DNA of 64,000 nucleotides from Floccularia luteovirens (lineage: Eukaryota; Basidiomycota; Agaricomycetes; Agaricales; Squamanitaceae). The position numbers and the translations under genes are program-made. The notes under the pieces are model-generated. The model saw only the letters and a list, made by a program, of their open reading frames with translations, had not been told where the DNA came from and did not search any database. Of the stretch, positions 24,750-36,500 are shown in pieces (position 1 is the stretch's first letter; every line of letters begins with the position of its first letter). Location: positions 1,362,277 to 1,426,276 of the forward strand of contig VSJF01000010.1 in NCBI GenBank assembly GCA_009739215.1, written 5' to 3'.

Positions 24750-25199
24750 GATAGGTTCTATGATCAATGACTAACAGTATCATTAGGTTGGAGTTGATAC
24801 ACTCCAAGACAATTCCTATTGGGATATCTCTTGAATGGATTCAAATGGGACCTCCGCATCTTTATGGTATACATGTTGTACTTTTCTGTTAACCATGGGT
24901 GTTATGACCAATGCAACAAATCTAATCTTTGAAATTGTCTCTTAACGAGTAAAAGAATGACGTTTATGTACCATATTATCATACATCGGCATTCTCAAAT
25001 TGGAAAAATTATTGTCTCATCGACTGTGTTGCTGACAAAAACCCATTGCCTTCTACCCTTCTACCCAGAAGATTGTGGTTGCTGAATATGTACATGACGA
25101 GGGCTCGTATATAAGATATCACGACAACCCAGCATGCTCTTAACGTGCTGAGCATATCTACTGGAAATGGTGTTGATATCCCAATGGACATTGGCTGTC

Positions 25200-25600
25200 C
25201 TCAGGCACAGGATCCGGCTCGCTAAATGAAATTATGGATTGGACAAGTCGTGGACCTGGCCAGGGGAATGAACCTGAACCCTACATTTATGCATTGAGAG
25301 GGAGGAGGCAGGCACTGGGAAGTCAGACCATACCTTATGAGTTTGTTGAACAACTCGACATATCTGATACAACCAGCACATCGTTTTTTTGTCCGCGGTG
25401 GTCGACAAAGATAACGGTATTATGCTAACAATACCAAAGCAGCTCGACCACTCCCAACCAGGAATGTTTGAAATGCATTCGAAGAGGGTCAAATATAGGG
25501 ATATAAAATTGACGAACTATTGATCAATTCGCTGGAGAAGGTTTATCCTCCTTGGCTGGCCCATCGTTGTGCTTGATGTATACGACCTGCTATCGAGGTT
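25200..25600 (+). pseudogene. Decayed NACHT fragment (plus strand)
   Basis: The translation of 25234-25400 still shows the NACHT start: a domain lead-in (NEIMDWTSR), PYIYAL, then a damaged P-loop region (RGRRQALGS where the family has GGAGTGKS), EQLD, and SFF followed by a broken VRGG. Further on, ELLINSLEKV and a Walker B-like IVVLDVYD appear in shifted frames near 25515-25595. No start, no intact motif and several frame changes mark a remnant. It is most similar to the second half of the chimeric remnant at 32.6 kb, so it represents an NLR lineage distinct from NLR1/3/4. Confidence 0.6.
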
Positions 25601-25859
25601 AGCAAATGACGGTTCTCTCGTAAATACTAGACCTTGCGTATCATCTATCTCACTGTGCTTCCTGTTTACTCCGTAGGTCGTGCCTTCACCTATCAATGGA
25701 GAGCGTACTTGGACGAGGAAATATAAATGTCTGTGCTGTGGAATGTTGCCAAACTGTCACTTCCTCAAGGTGCTCCTTCCTTGTTACGATCTTATATTTC
25801 AGCTGGTCAATGAGGCCGTTCCATTGCAAAACACAGGCAGAACTGTCCAAGGTTGGAGC

Positions 25860-26289
25860 GGCCTCACGACACTCTGAGATCGAGAATTTTATTGATGTAT
25901 CAAGCCAACGATATATACGAGCCTTGTAATTTCATGAACTTTGGATGGGTTAGTCTGGAATTCAACAGAATCTGTGTTTGTTGGATGCGCATATATTGGA
26001 ATGGTGTTTTAGGGTGACGTCTATGCGACAGCTACGTGATGTAATCTTGTGCAGGTCCCTCACATTCATCGGGGGCATCAAGCATAGCGATGGACCGGTG
26101 ACGGAGAGAGAAACAATTCTTCGATAGTTTGATCAATGGTTCATTAATTAATTTTCGAGTTTTTTTTCGAGTTTTAATATCGTTAAGTTTGCCCTTCTTC
26201 CTAGATGCAGTAATAGTATGTAGCCAAATACTGAATTGGGGCTTTTTCATGTAATGGTAGGGGCACTTGGTTTGTGTTATGTGGAGCAT
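25860..26289 (-). pseudogene. Decayed NACHT Walker-B fragment (minus strand)
   Basis: On the minus strand the frame reads LINEPLIKL, then HRSIAMLDAPDECEGPAQD. This is a recognisable NACHT Walker B block (family form HRPIIVLDALDEC). It is followed by a stop and residues resembling the region leading to the sensor motif. Two in-place changes (A for V before LDA, P for L after it) and the missing P-loop show it is dead. It points away from the plus-strand fragment just upstream, so at least two separate insertions or an inversion occurred here. Confidence 0.6.
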
Positions 26290-27388
26290 CGGGAGGTGGA
26301 AGTGACTCAGACGAAAGGATTAAGGGTTCAAGAGGTCCGGACTGCAGAAAAGCGAGCTCGTCAATCATGCCATTACTTTACACAAAATGGTCGGGACCAA
26401 CAGCAAGTAGTAGGACCTGGTGTGTCCGGCATAATTTCAGTCATCAATAATAATATTACATGTTCAGGGCACGTTGTGCCACTAGAAAAATTCAGTTTCA
26501 TGAATGTTCTACGAACGTACTACTCACTTAGCTCAGTGCGGGCTAATCTGATAGCAAGTACATCCTGATTCATTTAACATGAAAAATTAATATTAATTTT
26601 ATCCACCAAGACCAAGTGATTATCTTTTACGGGCTATCAGTTAGTTTGTTGATAAATATGCTATGGAAATGACACACAGGAAGGCAGCCAGCAATAAATT
26701 ATGTGGTTAGTGAAATAGCTTGCTCTGATGGTTGATGATTGACGAACATCTCCGTCGGGTACATAAACCTGTGCAGCGACTTGAGGAACAGGAAGAGCGA
26801 AGAAAAATTTGCGACGAGCATGGACATGTTCGTGCTATGTGGATATTAGAAGATATTTTTGATTGCGGTCGTTTACTTACTCACTCCTTGGCTTCCCCAC
26901 TCGGGTCTACAAAAAGGTCGTGGTGGATCTTCAATGACATGACACGCCCATGATGTTTCTAGAATTGGCGACGTCCAAGTCGACGTAAGTTCGAGTGTTC
27001 TGTGCATTTGAGTCGTCCGAAAGGAGTACCAGTAGGAATGCCAAACATGAGAACTCCTGGTGGCATAACGTCCAGAAGTGACTTGGAAGGTTGAGATGCA
27101 ACTGATTCAAGCCGTGTAAGTGAAAGTCCATCCGAAAAATTTATAGGAACTAGTCAAGAACTGGTACTGAGGATATCGGGTTGTAGGCTGGTGAACGTTT
27201 AGTCACAAGGGGTACATAACCGAGATATTTAAGAAAGCAACACATGACCTGGACTTTGTTCGCACAGGTTAGTCTGATTTCATTATCGAACATCGAATTT
27301 CGCGGGCGCCTATGACGAGTATTATGTCTCCTCAAAAGGAACTCGTACAGACGCCCGTCTCATCCCTTATACTTCTTCTGCATCATAC
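26290..27388. other. Intergenic within the NLR cluster
   Basis: About 1.1 kb with no supported gene. Open frames at 26732-26953 and 26931-27131 are unrecognisable and may be badly decayed NLR sequence. The last 100 bp resemble the NLR1 upstream region. Confidence 0.4.
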
Positions 27389-27404
27389 CATAGTCGAGAA
27401 CTTT
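27389..27404 (+). promoter_or_regulatory. Conserved motif upstream of NLR3
   Basis: CATAGTCGAGAACTTT lies about 80-95 bp upstream of the NLR3 start and matches the element before NLR1 at 15 of 16 positions. Confidence 0.4.
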
Positions 27405-27484
27405 ACTCATAGAAACGGTACGTCACGTCCAACTTACTGCGATAAACAACTCAAAATGCTCCCATATCATAGTCGATTCCAGCA

Positions 27485-30400
27485 ATGCCTCCATCAAAAA
27501 GAAGTCAACATATCACTGATATCCTTACCGTGGCCAAGCAATCTCTCGATACTGCACAGGGCCCACTCAGCCTTACTCCTATTCCTGGCTTATCAAGTGC
27601 AGTCGGAGTATTATCCACCCTTATTGATATAATGCTGGTACGTATATATTCTAAACCTCTATGCACAGTCAATTGATCAGGTTGATCAGGTCGCCGAGGG
27701 GAACAAAGGAATGCGGGAAGACATAGCAAATCATATACAGGCACTCACATCGATCATCGAGCAAACGAGGGAGAAAGTTGAGTCAGTTTTGGGTGCAGAC
27801 GATGAAATGACACGGACTCGTCTGGTAAACTCGCCCGAGCTCAATCAGAGGGTTGCGACTCTCGAGAAGTGTGTTTTCATCATAGCTGACATATGTCTTG
27901 GTTATAACTTGTTAATCACAGAGATCTGAAGGATCTGACCAATGAGACGAAAAGTCTTGAATCAGGGTTTCTCGGATTATTGTTGAGCAAGAAAAACTCA
28001 GATATGTTATTGAAAATCAAGATAGGTATTGAAGATGCAACGAGAAAATTCCTGGTATGCATTTCATTTTAACTGACTGCTCCGTCCTGACATATGACAC
28101 AGATCCAGGGTGGAATAACTGTTGAGATGCTCATCAACGGCATCGTACATGATATTGAGGTATGAGTCTCGCTTTCTCATGCTTGACAACTGTATTGAAA
28201 TCAACTTATAGCAAATCAAGCGTACGCAACAACAAGAGCGTTAGTTTCTCTTCCTAATCTAATTGTTGATATTGTCAGCTAATTTTTTTTTGTGCAGTTG
28301 ACGAAAAGGCACTCGATAAGCTACCGCATGTCAATGCTAGCTACTCTTCCACCTTGAATCCAACAAAATCAGGAACACTCCAGGGCACCCGAACCGAATT
28401 ACTTGAACAGCTCACAACATGGTCTCTCCGGTCAGACTCAGACTTGGGTGATGACGACTCTTTCATATATGTTCTAAGTGGTGGTGCTGGCACTGGGAAA
28501 TCCACTATCGCGTTCGAAATGGCCCGCAGATTGGAGATGGCCGGCGCACTCGGTGCCTCATTTTTCTTTGTCCGCGATGCTAGTGATTTCAACACAACGG
28601 CATGCTTATTGACAACCATTGCATATCAACTGGCGCGCAATCAGATTAACTTATATCCCCACATTGCAAAGGCTGCTCGGGAGTACAGTCGGAAAGGAAA
28701 ACAAGGGGAACTGCTTCAAATGGACCTCGACAATTTGTTAATCAAGCCACTCATGAATGTCAAGGCATCACATCACCCAGTCATAATTGTTTTGGATGCA
28801 CTCGATGAATTAACTACGGCTGCTCAGGAAGAGATCATCCGACTTCTTTTCCTCTTCATGGAACGACTTCCCGAAATCCCATTTCCTGTCCGAATACTTG
28901 TTACCACCAGACCTGAAATGAGGATCGAAGCTGCACTAAACGCGGAAAAGCTTCGCCAAGTGTCGAAACCATACAGATTACATGAAATACCGAGGCGAAT
29001 CGTTGATGGGGACGTCCGACTTTTCTTGGAAGTAAGGCTGAAGGATCTCAGCTGCTGGAAGACTGTATTGCATGCCCGTCCCGAAGTTGTAAAAGACCTT
29101 ACCAACCTCGCCGCCGGATTATTCATATATGCCGATACTGTCGTCAAATTCCTGGGTAGAAATCCACACCATGCCACCGAGATTCTCGATGCCCTTCTAT
29201 CCGACAATCCATCAAATGCTTCATTCACTCTGAAGAACCTAGATCGTCTGTATATTGTTGTGCTACAGAATGCGCTCAATGATGACGATCTTGACATTCC
29301 GGACATGAAGAAGTATATTCAAGTTGTGCTGGGTAGTCTTGCTTTGCTTCAAGATCAAGTATCGCCATCTGGCCTGAATGATTTGGTTGGTGTTCCTATG
29401 CGATTCATCCGGGACATTTTAGGACGGCTCGGTTCTGTCATCCTAAAGCCAGAAATGGATGATGTTGAGATTCGAATGTTGCATGCGAGCTTCCCGCAAT
29501 TCCTCATTGATATCCGGCGCTGCACCGATTCCAAATTCTACATAGATCCCTCTGTGCACCACCATCGCCTAGCACGGACCTGCTTGGAGGTGATAAATGT
29601 GAGGTACCCCCCAAAAAGAAACATATGCGAGCTCGATGATCCGACAATAATGAAATCAGACATTCCTGGACTGCACGATACTGTCAAGAAATACATCCGG
29701 CCAAGTTTACGGTACTCATGTGTTCATTGGGCTACACATTTGTCACAATGCAATAGTCCCGGTCAAGACATCTTGAATGCAGTAAAAGACTTCACACGGA
29801 CGAAGCTGCTAGTATGGGTAGAAGTGCTGAGTTATATGAGCCAGCTTGAGGTTGCTGTGCCAGCTTTGCTGGCGGCACTTTCATGGTGCGAGGTGCGTAT
29901 TTGATCTATTCATATACTACAGAAGAAATTGATTTATTGCTGCAAGGCTCACATCCATGATGAGGACAGGAACGACATCCTCCTATTAATTGATGATGCA
30001 TATCGGCTAGTTCTACAGTGTTTTATACCTATCAATGATTGCCCCGAGCACCTCTACATATCCGCGTTCCGACTAGCGCCAGAATGTTCTTTCATCACTC
30101 ACTACAACGATTTTGTCAGCACCCTGACGTGTAACAGCACTATTATAAAGTCAATGATGCCTCGAGATTCGGCGTGGGGTCATTGTCTTAACACGATCCT
30201 AATAGATGGAAGAGACTGTTGCGCAATGCTTTCTCCCAATGGGAAGTTGATTGCATCCGGGACTTCAGATGGGGAGGTGTGCATATGGGATGCCAGTATC
30301 GGATTTTCGAAGAGGACCTTGACGGGGCATACCCAGAGGGTTCAATGTGTTGCATGGGCCCCTAATGGGGAGTCAATCACTTCTGGTTCATCAGACGGGA

Positions 30401-31857
30401 CAATTCGTGTCTGGAATACTACGTCTGGTGCACAAGTACATGTCCAACGTGTGCAGATTACTGCGTGCACAGTGTATGCTATAGCATGGAGTAATAACGG
30501 AACACAGCTTGTCTCTGGTGCTAATCCAGGAGGGGTACAGATGTGGGACATTGCGATTGGTAAAGAGCTGAAGAGGAGTACAACAGTTCCCGCAATAACT
30601 TCAGTAATGGCAATTTCGAAAGACCTGGAGCGTGCAGTAGACTGGACAGACACTGGTCGAATGCTTCGGGTATGGGATCTCAGATGCAACAATGGCAAGA
30701 TTATCAAGGAGCTATCTGTGGAATTTACTGTAGGTGCAGCTGTGTTTCTACACGGTGATACGCAGGTTGCTTTCTGTGGATTTGACGATGCGATCCGCTT
30801 GTGGGATTTGAAATCGGGTGAATGCACTTCCAAGGTCATGCAGGAGGGCCAGACCGTCATCTATGGTATGGCTTTGTCGCCAGATGGAAACACCGTTGCC
30901 ACTTCAACTCTTGATAAAATACATTTCTTCGATACGAAATCCTGGGATTCACTTGGTTCCTTCAGAGGCTACTTCAATCGCACTGCATCATTCTCTCCCG
31001 ATGATCGTCGCCTCCTAACGTCATTTCAAACAATCCAGATGTGGGATACTTCTGCCATATTTGCACCAAAGCCACGAATCACATCATCCATTCTATCATC
31101 ATCATCATCATTATCATCATCACTAATTTTGAAGCACGACTCAAACATACATTTCGTAGGTATCTCCTCGGATGGCTCAAGAGTAGTGGCTGTATCAAAT
31201 GAAACAGCTAGTATCTGGTCACTCCAGTCTGCGTCGGTATTGTGCGTTATTCAGCGGGATATCACGGGTAATGCTGCCTTCTCCCCTGACGTGCAAAAGA
31301 TTGCGGTCGCTGAATATCAAAATACTTGTATATGGGATATCACGACTACTCAACCTACTTTGATACAGCGCATACCTACTCCAAACAATGCTGGTGATAG
31401 AATCACATGGTCCCCTGACGGACATTGGATCGCGGGTCCAGCATATGGTCCTAATACCACACGAGGGCTGGGTGTATTCGATGCGACGACAGGCGAGCTT
31501 GTGAAATACCTAGGTTTCAAAAATAATGAGGTATTCTGGGAAGTAGAGTTTTCGCGTGACAACTTGATGTTATATGTGCGGGGTGTTTCGGTTGAAACGA
31601 TATTCAAATGGCAGGAAGGGGAAGAAGTCGATCTTGTGCAGCACGGGTGGAAAACAGAAATCGACTGGAGACGGGATTTCCATAACGATGGATGGATTGT
31701 ACGCGAGAGAGATGGAAGGCGATTGTGTTGGGTACAGCAGGTATATCCAGAATGCATTGTCAGGTGGAACTTTTATTATGCTGTGAGTAGGAATTCAGGT
31801 CAACTAGACATTTTGTACATCGAGGAAGATTCTGTAGATACGATAAAGGATTCATAG
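27485..31857 (+). CDS. NLR3: NACHT-WD40 NOD-like receptor
   Basis: Seven exons (27485-27637, 27690-27868, 27922-28054, 28103-28159, 28212-28239, 28298-29892, 29947-31857) sum to 4,056 nt, 1,351 aa. The intron positions and phases are the same as in NLR1. The first intron here has a normal GTACGT donor. Domains: N-terminal helical domain (MPPSKRSQHITDILTVAK onward), NACHT with GGAGTGKST, IIVLDALDEL (final Cys replaced by Leu) and RILVTTRPE, then the linker and about 11-14 WD40-type blades. The intron before the last exon is needed: without it a TGA follows the codons for WCEVRI. A serine microsatellite (TCA/TCT repeats, about 31083-31130) lengthens one propeller loop relative to NLR1 and NLR4. 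All key motifs are intact, so this copy looks functional. Confidence 0.87.
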
Positions 31858-32221
31858 ATCTTTATATTTTCAAATGTATGTAACATTACAACATAATGCG
31901 TCCGAAATACTATGAGAATGATCATGATGAACGCAACATCATATCCTTTCTAGATCCCTCCACTATAAAACAGAATACTTCCTAAAGTCACGTTAAAACA
32001 AATCCAGATAATACAGTAGTAGGCCAGCAAACCAGTTCCAACACAATGTATGTCTCTGTCATGCTTGGGAACGTTGATGACTGAACTGATCACCAATGAA
32101 TCACGCTAATGATAGCTGGTTGAAGCGTTCGTGGGCGGTTACAATGCACACAACAGGGAATTGTTGTGCCACGAACCCATGCAGACGCACGTCTCGTTCC
32201 CCATACTCCACTAATCACTTA
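31858..32221. other. Spacer between NLR3 and the NLR5 remnant
   Basis: About 360 bp with no gene. The last 60 bp are upstream sequence related to the other NLR promoters. Confidence 0.45.
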
Positions 32222-32238
32222 CAATAGTCGGGAACTTT
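32222..32238 (+). promoter_or_regulatory. Conserved motif upstream of the NLR5 remnant
   Basis: CAATAGTCGGGAACTTT is the third copy of the element found before NLR1 and NLR3. It is still present although the gene behind it is destroyed. Confidence 0.35.
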
Positions 32239-32299
32239 GCTCATCGACACAATACATCTTGTCCAACTTATTCACCGCAACACCGACACATTCATACTA

Positions 32300-32900
32300 A
32301 TGTCTCCATCAAAGAGAGATCAACATATTACTGACATCCTTACCGTGGCAAAGCAAACTTTCGATACAGCAGTGGGCCCACTCTATACTTTCTAAACCCC
32401 TTTTGCACGATTGATTGTTCAGGTTGTTCAGATTGCCGAAGGTAATAAAGGAACAAGAGAGGATATGGCGAATCATATACAAGCACTCATATCGATCATC
32501 GATCAAATGAGGAAAAAGGCCGAGTCAGCCTCGATCGTCAGCTACCTCCGACTTACTGGATGTCTTCAGCACACGATCCGACTTGCTAATATGACTGGGC
32601 TCGTGGATTGATAACTCCTTTAATTTATGCGTTGACTGGAGTGATGGTCACTGGGAAGTTCACTAGTAGCTGATGAGATTGTTGAACAACTGGACACACC
32701 TGATCACTGGGCGCTCATTCGCGGTGGCGACAAAAGAATCCAGACATTTGCCATATATTATTGCTGTATTCAATGCGTTGAAGAAGAGAGACAAACATAG
32801 CGACAAAATCGGAAACAAATTTGACGAACTATGTGATCGACCGGTAAAGAAAATTTCTCCCTAGAATCGCTGGCCTACATTCGGTTATATGAACATCTGC
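32300..32900 (+). pseudogene. NLR5: chimeric, truncated NLR remnant
   Basis: It starts exactly like NLR1/3/4 (MSPSKRDQHITDILTVAK from 32300). It then jumps from the GGGCCCACTC codons into what is the interior of the first intron in NLR3, deleting the rest of exon 1 and the donor. Exon 2 (AEGNKGTREDMANHIQALIS) follows up to about 32525. After that the sequence stops resembling NLR3. It aligns instead with the decayed fragment at 25.2 kb (EIVEQLD; IRGGDK; a damaged P-loop, VTGKFTSS with a stop). It ends near 32870 (KFDELCDRPVKKISP). It is therefore a join between two NLR lineages, and non-functional. Confidence 0.65.
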
Positions 32901-33585
32901 ACAAGACAACGTCGACGCATGCAACGACTCCCTGAACTTCCAGCTCCTCGTCACGAACAATCTGGATCAAATAGATCGTGATGACAAGGTCTGTGATGTC
33001 GTGTAGATGGGTATTACTTGAAGTGTTACAAAATCATCATTAGCCCAATGAACCACTTTAATACCTGCAGAATAAGTTGTAGAAAATCATTCAAAAGCCT
33101 ATGTAGACTGTTTTCACTTTTTATGTTGGTGTAGGCAAAGGAAACTCACCTAGTTAGAAATCTATTCCCAGCTAAAGATTAAATGGACCAAAAGCCATAT
33201 AACCACTTAGGAATACAGTTCACGCATAGATCCAGCCGATATACAAGCCTCAAGTTGTGGGAGTGAGTTGTAGTGCCTCCAGAGCCTAATTATTAAAAAA
33301 ATTTGCAACACTAGGTAAGTCAAAGTAGGGTTGATCACTCGAAATCTAGAGTTTGTTAGCAAAATGAAGGTTCTAAGCAGATACATGGATAAAATTACCT
33401 GGCGAAACAAATAAAGCTGGAGGTGTGAGCCTTGAATGTATGACAATCATACAGAGTAGTAGATGAATGGGGGTTATGTAATATAAAGTTTCCGCCGTTT
33501 ATACGAGTATATAAAAGAACTACTCGGAAGCTTGGGTGTGCATTATGATGTAAGACTAAGTACGTATATTTTGAAATATTAGAAT
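32901..33585. other. Centre of the NLR3/NLR4 inverted pair
   Basis: About 685 bp, AT-rich, without a supported gene. It is the 3' flank of NLR4. Confidence 0.45.
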
Positions 33586-36500
33586 CTATGAATCCTGTGG
33601 TGTGTCTATAGAACTTTCCTCTATATACAAAATGTCTAGCTGGCCTGAATTCTTGCCTACAGCATAACAATTTCCCCACCGCACAATGGAATCTTGGTAC
33701 CCCTCCTGTACCCAACACAATCGCTTCCCATCCCGCTCGCGTATAATCCATGCGTCCTTGTGGAAACGACTTCTCTGGTCCCTTTCTGTTTCCCACCTAT
33801 GCTGCTCGAGGTCAACTTTCTCTCCTTCCTGCCATCTGAATATTGCTTCATCCGGATCATACCACACGTATAACATTGTATTGTCTTGCGAGAACTCTAG
33901 TTCCCAGAGTGACTCGCTATTGCTGGGCGCTAGATATTTCACAAGTTCGCCTGTTACTGCATCGAATACACCTAACCCTTGTGCATTATCGGGACCATAT
34001 GCTGGACCTGCGATCCATTGTCCATTGGGGGACCATGCAATGGTATTTTTGTCAGAGTCTGCAGTGGATATACTTTGAACTAAAGCAGGTCGAGTCGTTG
34101 AGATGTCCCATATGCAAGTTTTGTCATATTCACGAATTGTGATTTTCTGCGCGTCAGGGGAGAAGACAGCGTTACCAGGGAAATTTCCCCGAATAATGCA
34201 TAATAGTGAAGCAGATTGAAATGACCAGATACTGACCGCATCAACAGATACAGCTGCTACTCGTGAGCCATCTAAGGAGATAGCTACGAAATGTATCAGT
34301 GATTCGTGTTTTACAATTGGTGATGAAGGTGAGGACGTGATTCGTGGTTTTGATGCAAGCACGGACGATGAGTCCCACATATCGATTGTGTTATATGATG
34401 TCAGGAGACGACGATTATCAGGAGAGAATGATCCAGTGTGACTGAAGTAGCCTTTGAAGGAACCAAGTGATTCCCAGGATTTCGTACTGAAGAAATGGAT
34501 TTTATCGATAGTAGATGAGGCGAGAATGTTTTCGTTTTGGGACAAAGCGAAGCCGTAGAATTGAGCCTTGCCATGCTGCATGACCTTGGATTCCAGTTTG
34601 ACTTTGGAAGTGCATTCACCCGATTCCAGGTTCCAAACGTAAATCTGATCATTTTCCCCACAGAAGGCAACTTGCGTATCGTTGTGAAGAAACACAGCTG
34701 CGTACACAATGAATTGTACGGGCAGCTCCTTGAGAATCTTGCCATAGTCGTATCCGAGATCCCATATCCGAAGTATCCATGCATCTGTCCAGTCCACCGC
34801 AAGACCCAGATCCTTCGATATCGCCAACAGTGCCTTTACTCGAGGAATGGTCATACTCCTCTTCAACTCCTTGCCTACTATAATGTCCCACACCTGTACT
34901 CCTCCTGAATAAACGCTAGTAACAAGGTGCGTTCCATCATGACTCCACGCAATAGCATTCACTTCGCATTCTGTGGTTTGCACATGCTGGATATGTACTT
35001 GCGCGCCAGACGTAGCATTCCATACACGAATTGTCCCGTCTGCAGAACCAGAAGCGATCAACTCTCCGTCAGGGGCCCATACAACACATTCAACACTTTC
35101 AGTATGCCCCGTTAAGGTCCTCTTTGATAATCCGATATCAGCATCCCATATACCCACTTCCCCATTCCGTGACCCAGATGCAACGAACCTCCCATTCGGG
35201 GAAAGCACTGCACGACAGTCATCTACGTTTAGTGGGATCGTATAGAGACAAGCATCCCACCCCGCATCTCGGGGCATCATTGACTTTATAGAAGCATTGT
35301 TATGGGTTGGCTGATTGACAGAATTGTAGTAGTACGTGTTGAAAGAACATGATGGTGCCAGTCGAAATGCAGATACATAGAGGTGTTCGGGGCAATCGTT
35401 GATAGGTGCATAGCACTGTAGGACTAGCCGATGCATGTCATCGATTAATTGAACGATTTCATCCCTATCTCCATCTTGGATGTGAGCCTGGCAATAGTAT
35501 CTCAGTTTCTCCTGTATTACTATATGAAAGGGAATGAATCAAATACACACCTCGCACCATGAGAGTGCCGCAAGCAAAGCTGGCACGGCGACATCAAGCC
35601 GGTTCATATAGCTGAGCACCTCCGCCCACACTAGAAGTTTTGTCCGCACAAACTCCATCACTGCATTCAAGATATCCTGACTGGGATTGTTGCAGTGTGA
35701 CAGATGAGTAGCCCAGTGAACACATGAGTACCATAAACTTGGTCGAATATATTTCTTGACAGTATCGTACAGTCCAGGAATGTCGGACTTCATTATTGTC
35801 GGTTCATCGAGTTCACATATGTTCCTTTTGAGTGGGTACCTGGAATTCATCACCTCCAGACAGATCCATGCCAGGCGATGGTGGTGCACAGACGGATCTA
35901 TGTAGAATTTGAGATTGGTACAGCGCTGGACATCAATGAGGAATTGCGGGAAGCTCGCATGCAGCATCCGAATTTCGACAGCGTCATTTTCTGGCCTAAG
36001 GATGACAGAGCCAAGCCTACCCATAATGTCCCGTATAAATCGCATAGGAACACCAATCAGATCATTCAAGTTGGAAGTCGATACCCGATCTTGAAGCAAA
36101 GCGAGGCTGCCCAGCACGATTTGGATATACTTCTTCACGTCCGGAATGTCAAAAGCATCGTCGTTGAGTGCATTCTGCAACACGATTATGTACAGTTGAT
36201 CGAGATTCTTCAGGGTGAATGATGTATTTGAAGTATTTCCTGATAGGAGGGCGTCGAGGATGTCAGCCGCATGGTATGGGTTATTTCCCAATAATTTAAC
36301 AACAGTATCGGCATATATGAATAGTCCAGCAGAGAGATTGGTAAGGCCAGTGATAATACCAGGATGGGTACTGGATATCGTCTCCCAGCAGCTAAGATCC
36401 TTCAGTTTCGCATCCAAGAAAAGCTCGATGTCTCTATCAACGATTTGTCTTGGTATTTCATGTAAATTGTATGGTTTCGACACTTTGCGAAGCTTTTCGG

